From assembly GCF_024519315.1 (NCBI RefSeq), contig NZ_JANIIC010000076.1, positions 1 through 40,807 on the forward strand: 40,807 bases of DNA, given 5' to 3'. The notes beneath the pieces are model-generated. The model was given only the letters and a program-made list of their open reading frames with translations. It ran no database searches and was not told the origin of the DNA. The position numbers and the translations under genes were made by a program. Positions 38,318 through 40,807 of this stretch are shown here, in pieces. The stretch is from Streptomyces malaysiensis subsp. samsunensis (GTDB taxonomy: Bacteria > Actinomycetota > Actinomycetes > Streptomycetales > Streptomycetaceae). The stretch's first letter is position 1. Each line of letters opens with the position of its first letter.

Positions 38318-39568
38318 ATGTCATCTGATGCTACCCCGGACCCACTGGACCACCCGCTGGTCTTCGGCCAGCGCATGCAAGTCCTCCGGACACGCCGAGG
38401 CATGAGCCGAACTGTCCTCGCCGGTCTCCTCGACAAGTCCCCGAGTTGGGTGAAGCAGATCGAGAACGGCACCCTCCACACTCCCGGCCTTCCCATGATC
38501 TTGCGCATCGCCGAGGTGCTACGCGTCCGCGACCTCGCCGAACTCACCGGCGATCAGAGCCTGCCCATCGACCTCTTCATCGGGCCTGGCCACGCCAAGT
38601 TGCCGGCCGTACGAGCCGCGATCGATGCTTTCCCGCTCGCCGCTGATCGCGAGGCGCCGTCGCCCGCGTACCTGGGCGCACGCCTTGAAAGTGCCTGGGT
38701 TGCCCGCCACTCCGCGCCCAACCACCGCGAAGTGATCGGTGGTCTCCTGCCGGTTCTCCTGAGGGAGGCGCAACTCGCTGTACGCCAGGCCGACCGTGCT
38801 CCCGAACGGCGAGCAGCCCAAGCGGTCCTCGCCGAGGTGTACAGCCTCAGCCAGTTCTTTATCGCCTACCAGCCTGACTCCGCCCTCCTCTGGCGCGTGG
38901 CGGAACGCGGCATGGTCGCAGCTCAGGAGAGCGAGGATCCACACGCCATCGGCGTAGCCGCCTGGCTCGCCGCCCAGGCCCACCGTGATAGCGGACCTGC
39001 TCATTTCGAGGCAGCCGACGCTGTCACGCTGGAGACGCTGCGCTACCTCACACCGCTGCTGCCGGACGCGACGGACGATGTCCGCGCCATCGCGGGTGCG
39101 TTGCAGTTCGAGGCCGGATACACCGCTGCTTGCCGTGGCGATACCGGTACCGCGTGGGGTTACTGGGACACTGCCGGCAAGGTGGCCGAGCGGCTGCCTG
39201 CCGACTACTACCACCCCGTGACCTCGTTCTCCCGGGCCATCATGGGCGCGCACGCGGTAACGGTCGCCGTGGAGCTGCGGGCGGGTGGGGAGTCCGTGCG
39301 GCAGGCCGCGAAGGCGGACTCGAAGACAATCCGTTCGCGGCCGCGGCGAGCCCGGCACCGGATCGAGGAGGCGCGCGGCTACCAGCTGGACGGGCAGTCG
39401 GAGACCGCGCTGGCGGCGCTGGACAAGGCGTTTGAGGCCGCGCCGGAGACCATCCGGTACAACGGCTACGCACGGCGCATCATCTTGGAGGAGGCAGAGT
39501 CGAGGTCTCCTGCGCATCGGCGTCGTGCTGCCGAGCTGGCGGTGAAGATCGGCATGTTGGCTGCCTGA
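38318..39568 (+). CDS. XRE family regulator with helical TPR-like C-terminal domain
   Basis: 416 residues from the ATG at 38318 (MSSDATPDPLDHPLVFGQRM) with GAGGGG upstream; a GTG at 38288 would add ten residues. XRE HTH at about 18-70 (LVFGQRMQVLRTRRGMSRTV, then LAGLLDKSPSWVKQIENG). The remaining 340 residues are helical repeats (RRAAQAVLAEVYSLSQFFIA, HAIGVAAWLAAQAHRDSGPA, GYQLDGQSETALAALDKAFE) resembling TPR sensor domains of peptide-responsive or regulatory-cluster XRE proteins. It probably controls the neighbouring 167-residue/HATPase unit, which is inference from position. Confidence 0.85.
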   Translation: MSSDATPDPLDHPLVFGQRMQVLRTRRGMSRTVLAGLLDKSPSWVKQIENGTLHTPGLPMILRIAEVLRVRDLAELTGDQSLPIDLFIGPGHAKLPAVRAAIDAFPLAADREAPSPAYLGARLESAWVARHSAPNHREVIGGLLPVLLREAQLAVRQADRAPERRAAQAVLAEVYSLSQFFIAYQPDSALLWRVAERGMVAAQESEDPHAIGVAAWLAAQAHRDSGPAHFEAADAVTLETLRYLTPLLPDATDDVRAIAGALQFEAGYTAACRGDTGTAWGYWDTAGKVAERLPADYYHPVTSFSRAIMGAHAVTVAVELRAGGESVRQAAKADSKTIRSRPRRARHRIEEARGYQLDGQSETALAALDKAFEAAPETIRYNGYARRIILEEAESRSPAHRRRAAELAVKIGMLAA

Positions 39569-39664
39569 ACGGGGGTTCGAGGGGCAGAATCTCTGCCCCT
39601 TCTCCGCCTCCGGTGCTCTTACGGTCGGTCATCACCTGATCACTGCTGATGCCCGGGGGCCAAT

Positions 39665-40168
39665 GTGCCATCGAATCTCGAACCTCTACCGTGGACACCG
39701 CCACCCGCCGTGGACGTTGAGGCGTTACTCGTCGGTGAATGGTGGGACGCGGTGTCCACCTCGGTCTCCATTGGAGACCGCGCCCTTCAACTGCTCGGCA
39801 ACGCATCCGGCGCCGTCATCCAGGACGACACCCACGGCAAGCTGTACTGGCTTATCAGGGTCGATACGGCCCGTAGCTGGTGCCTCCGCCACGTCCGCGT
39901 CCTCACCGCACTCGCGGACGAGATCGTCCTCCTCGGCGTACCCCCTACCACCTGGACCGATGGTCATGACCCGTACTGGCGCGTGTCCCTCGGCCCCGGC
40001 CGGTTCCTGACCGACACGCAGCGACTGCACGAGGCCCTGGCTCAGGCGACGATCGAGATCTGCAACTCGGCACCGCAGGGTTCCTCTTTCGTTTCCCGGG
40101 ACGAGGGCCATCTCCCCTTCAACTCGGTGGAGCCGAAGGCCCATCTTGAGCTGGGCGGAGTGTCGTGA
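39665..40168 (+). CDS. Diverged third paralogue of the 201-residue module protein
   Basis: 167 residues from a GTG at 39665 (VPSNLEPLPWTPPPAVDVEA). The N-terminal 125 residues align with the proteins at 27769 and 36216: VDVEALLVGEWWDAV, RALQLLGNASGAVIQDD, LYWLIRVDTARSWCLRHVRV and LTDTQRLHEAL. The C-terminal Cys-rich part is replaced by an unrelated tail (ICNSAPQGSSFVSRDEGHLP). The stop overlaps the start of the HATPase gene by 4 nt (GTGA), so the two are coupled. Confidence 0.75.
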   Translation: MPSNLEPLPWTPPPAVDVEALLVGEWWDAVSTSVSIGDRALQLLGNASGAVIQDDTHGKLYWLIRVDTARSWCLRHVRVLTALADEIVLLGVPPTTWTDGHDPYWRVSLGPGRFLTDTQRLHEALAQATIEICNSAPQGSSFVSRDEGHLPFNSVEPKAHLELGGVS

Positions 40169-40593
40169 CCGCCACCGCCAGGCCCTCCGCCGTCGGGGTG
40201 CCGGCCTACTCGCAAGTCCTCCTGCGTGAGCCGGGGGCCGCCGCGCTCGCCCGGCAGATGGTGCGGACGGTGCTGGACACCTGGCACCTGCCGCATCTCG
40301 CCGACGAGGCGGCACAAGTCACATCTGAGCTGGTCACCAACGTCGTGGACCACGCACGCGGCGGCAGCATGCGCCTCAGCCTGACCCGCGTCAGCGAATA
40401 CCGCGTGCGTCTCGCGGTCACCGACAAGAGCCGCAACGAACCGGTGCGCAAGACCCCCTCTCCCGGTGAGGAGCGCGGTCGCGGCCTGGCCATCGTCGAC
40501 GCTTACTCCGCTGCTTGGGGCGTTGACCTGCTGCCGTGGGGAAAGCGGGTCTGGTGCGAGCTGGAGGCTGGCGCGGGGGAGGACCAGCGGTGA
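40165..40593 (+). CDS. ATP-binding protein, RsbW-like HATPase
   Basis: 142 residues from a GTG at 40165. GHKL-type ATPase: N box SELVTNVVDHA, G1-like VTDKSRN (Asp retained), and the glycine-rich lid ERGRGLAIVDAYSAAWG. Small stand-alone proteins of this type are anti-sigma-factor-like kinases, and Streptomyces encodes many of them, often beside XRE-DUF397/DUF5753 regulators. No sigma factor or STAS antagonist gene is in the window. It is coupled to the preceding 167-residue protein, so the two products may interact. Confidence 0.87.
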   Translation: MTATARPSAVGVPAYSQVLLREPGAAALARQMVRTVLDTWHLPHLADEAAQVTSELVTNVVDHARGGSMRLSLTRVSEYRVRLAVTDKSRNEPVRKTPSPGEERGRGLAIVDAYSAAWGVDLLPWGKRVWCELEAGAGEDQR

Positions 40594-40750
40594 CTGGTCT
40601 GACTCCTCCCTGTTGGCCCTGGTCAAGCCTGCTGCCGACCACACCTTGGCAAGGTCGTCCTGGGGGCCGGCCGTCGCCACGTCTTCGCCCCGGCTCACAC
40701 GGTTTCGTCGGGCGGACACCACCCACGCACCGTCTGAGGAAGGAAGTTCC

Positions 40751-40807
40751 ATGAGCCGGGTCGCGCTCGCCACCCTCCTGCCTGAGCAGCCGATCGAGTT
40801 GAGGCGT
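40751..40807 (+). CDS. Start of a gene running off the window
   Basis: ATG at 40751 preceded by GAGGAAGGAAG. Nineteen codons are visible (MSRVALATLLPEQPIELRR) with no stop before the window end. Too short to identify. The 157 bp between it and the HATPase gene contain no credible ORF. Confidence 0.5.
   Translation, partial: MSRVALATLLPEQPIELRR

Overview
The window is high-G+C actinobacterial DNA, almost certainly from a Streptomyces chromosome. The G+C-rich third codon positions, frequent GTG starts, the AA10/CBM2 secreted oxidase with a CebR-type operator, the TreY/TreZ/GlgX trehalose set and the many XRE-DUF5753 regulators all fit that genus. In-frame DNA repeats inside coding loops and several intergenic minisatellites suggest a repeat-rich species. 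The species cannot be named from the sequence alone. No tRNA, rRNA or CRISPR array was recognised.

Bases 1-25,850 look like ordinary chromosomal core. In order they hold a nucleotide-sugar epimerase (-) diverging from a class I methyltransferase (+), and a PTH2-type peptidyl-tRNA hydrolase (-) diverging from an ABC ATPase/permease pair followed by an unlisted 50-residue CxxC protein (+). Next come a Tat-exported PhoX-like (DUF839) protein and a ZapE/AFG1 ATPase (-). These are followed by a RibD-like reductase, a small conserved protein, murC and msrB (+). The next block is on the minus strand: treZ, a GNAT acetyltransferase with a 19-codon leader peptide, a cellulose-type LPMO under a perfect CebR box, treY and glgX. 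TreX/GlgX, TreY and TreZ together convert glycogen or maltodextrin to trehalose, and the LPMO gene sits inside that locus. After this come a pair of secreted proteins that look like a copper amine oxidase split into two genes, and a SAV2148-type HEPN protein.

Bases 25,900-40,807 are an accessory regulatory island. A three-gene module (small acidic protein, DUF6879 protein, XRE-DUF5753 regulator) occurs twice in opposite orientations, at 25,931-27,538 (-) and 34,487-36,091 (+). A second module (201-residue protein, 63-residue protein, 47-residue membrane peptide) occurs twice as a nearly identical 1.1-kb direct repeat, at about 27,757 and 36,204. The second copy is damaged at exactly the stop/start overlap of its last two genes. 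A third, diverged relative of the 201-residue protein lies at 39,665, coupled to an RsbW-like HATPase.

Between the modules, a DUF5753 gene is split by a 4,150-bp insertion (29,919-34,068) bounded by a perfect 9-bp target duplication. The insertion has an intact IS5-like element at one end and an internally deleted copy of the same element at the other. Between them lie an IS1380 transposase remnant and an acyl-CoA-dehydrogenase-fold flavoprotein. Joining the two gene halves at one copy of the target duplication restores a continuous reading frame, so this is a composite transposon with a metabolic passenger. Other points of interest are the in-frame duplicated linker in TreY, the 16-bp minisatellite that carries the msrB stop codon, and TGCACC repeats near the XRE modules.
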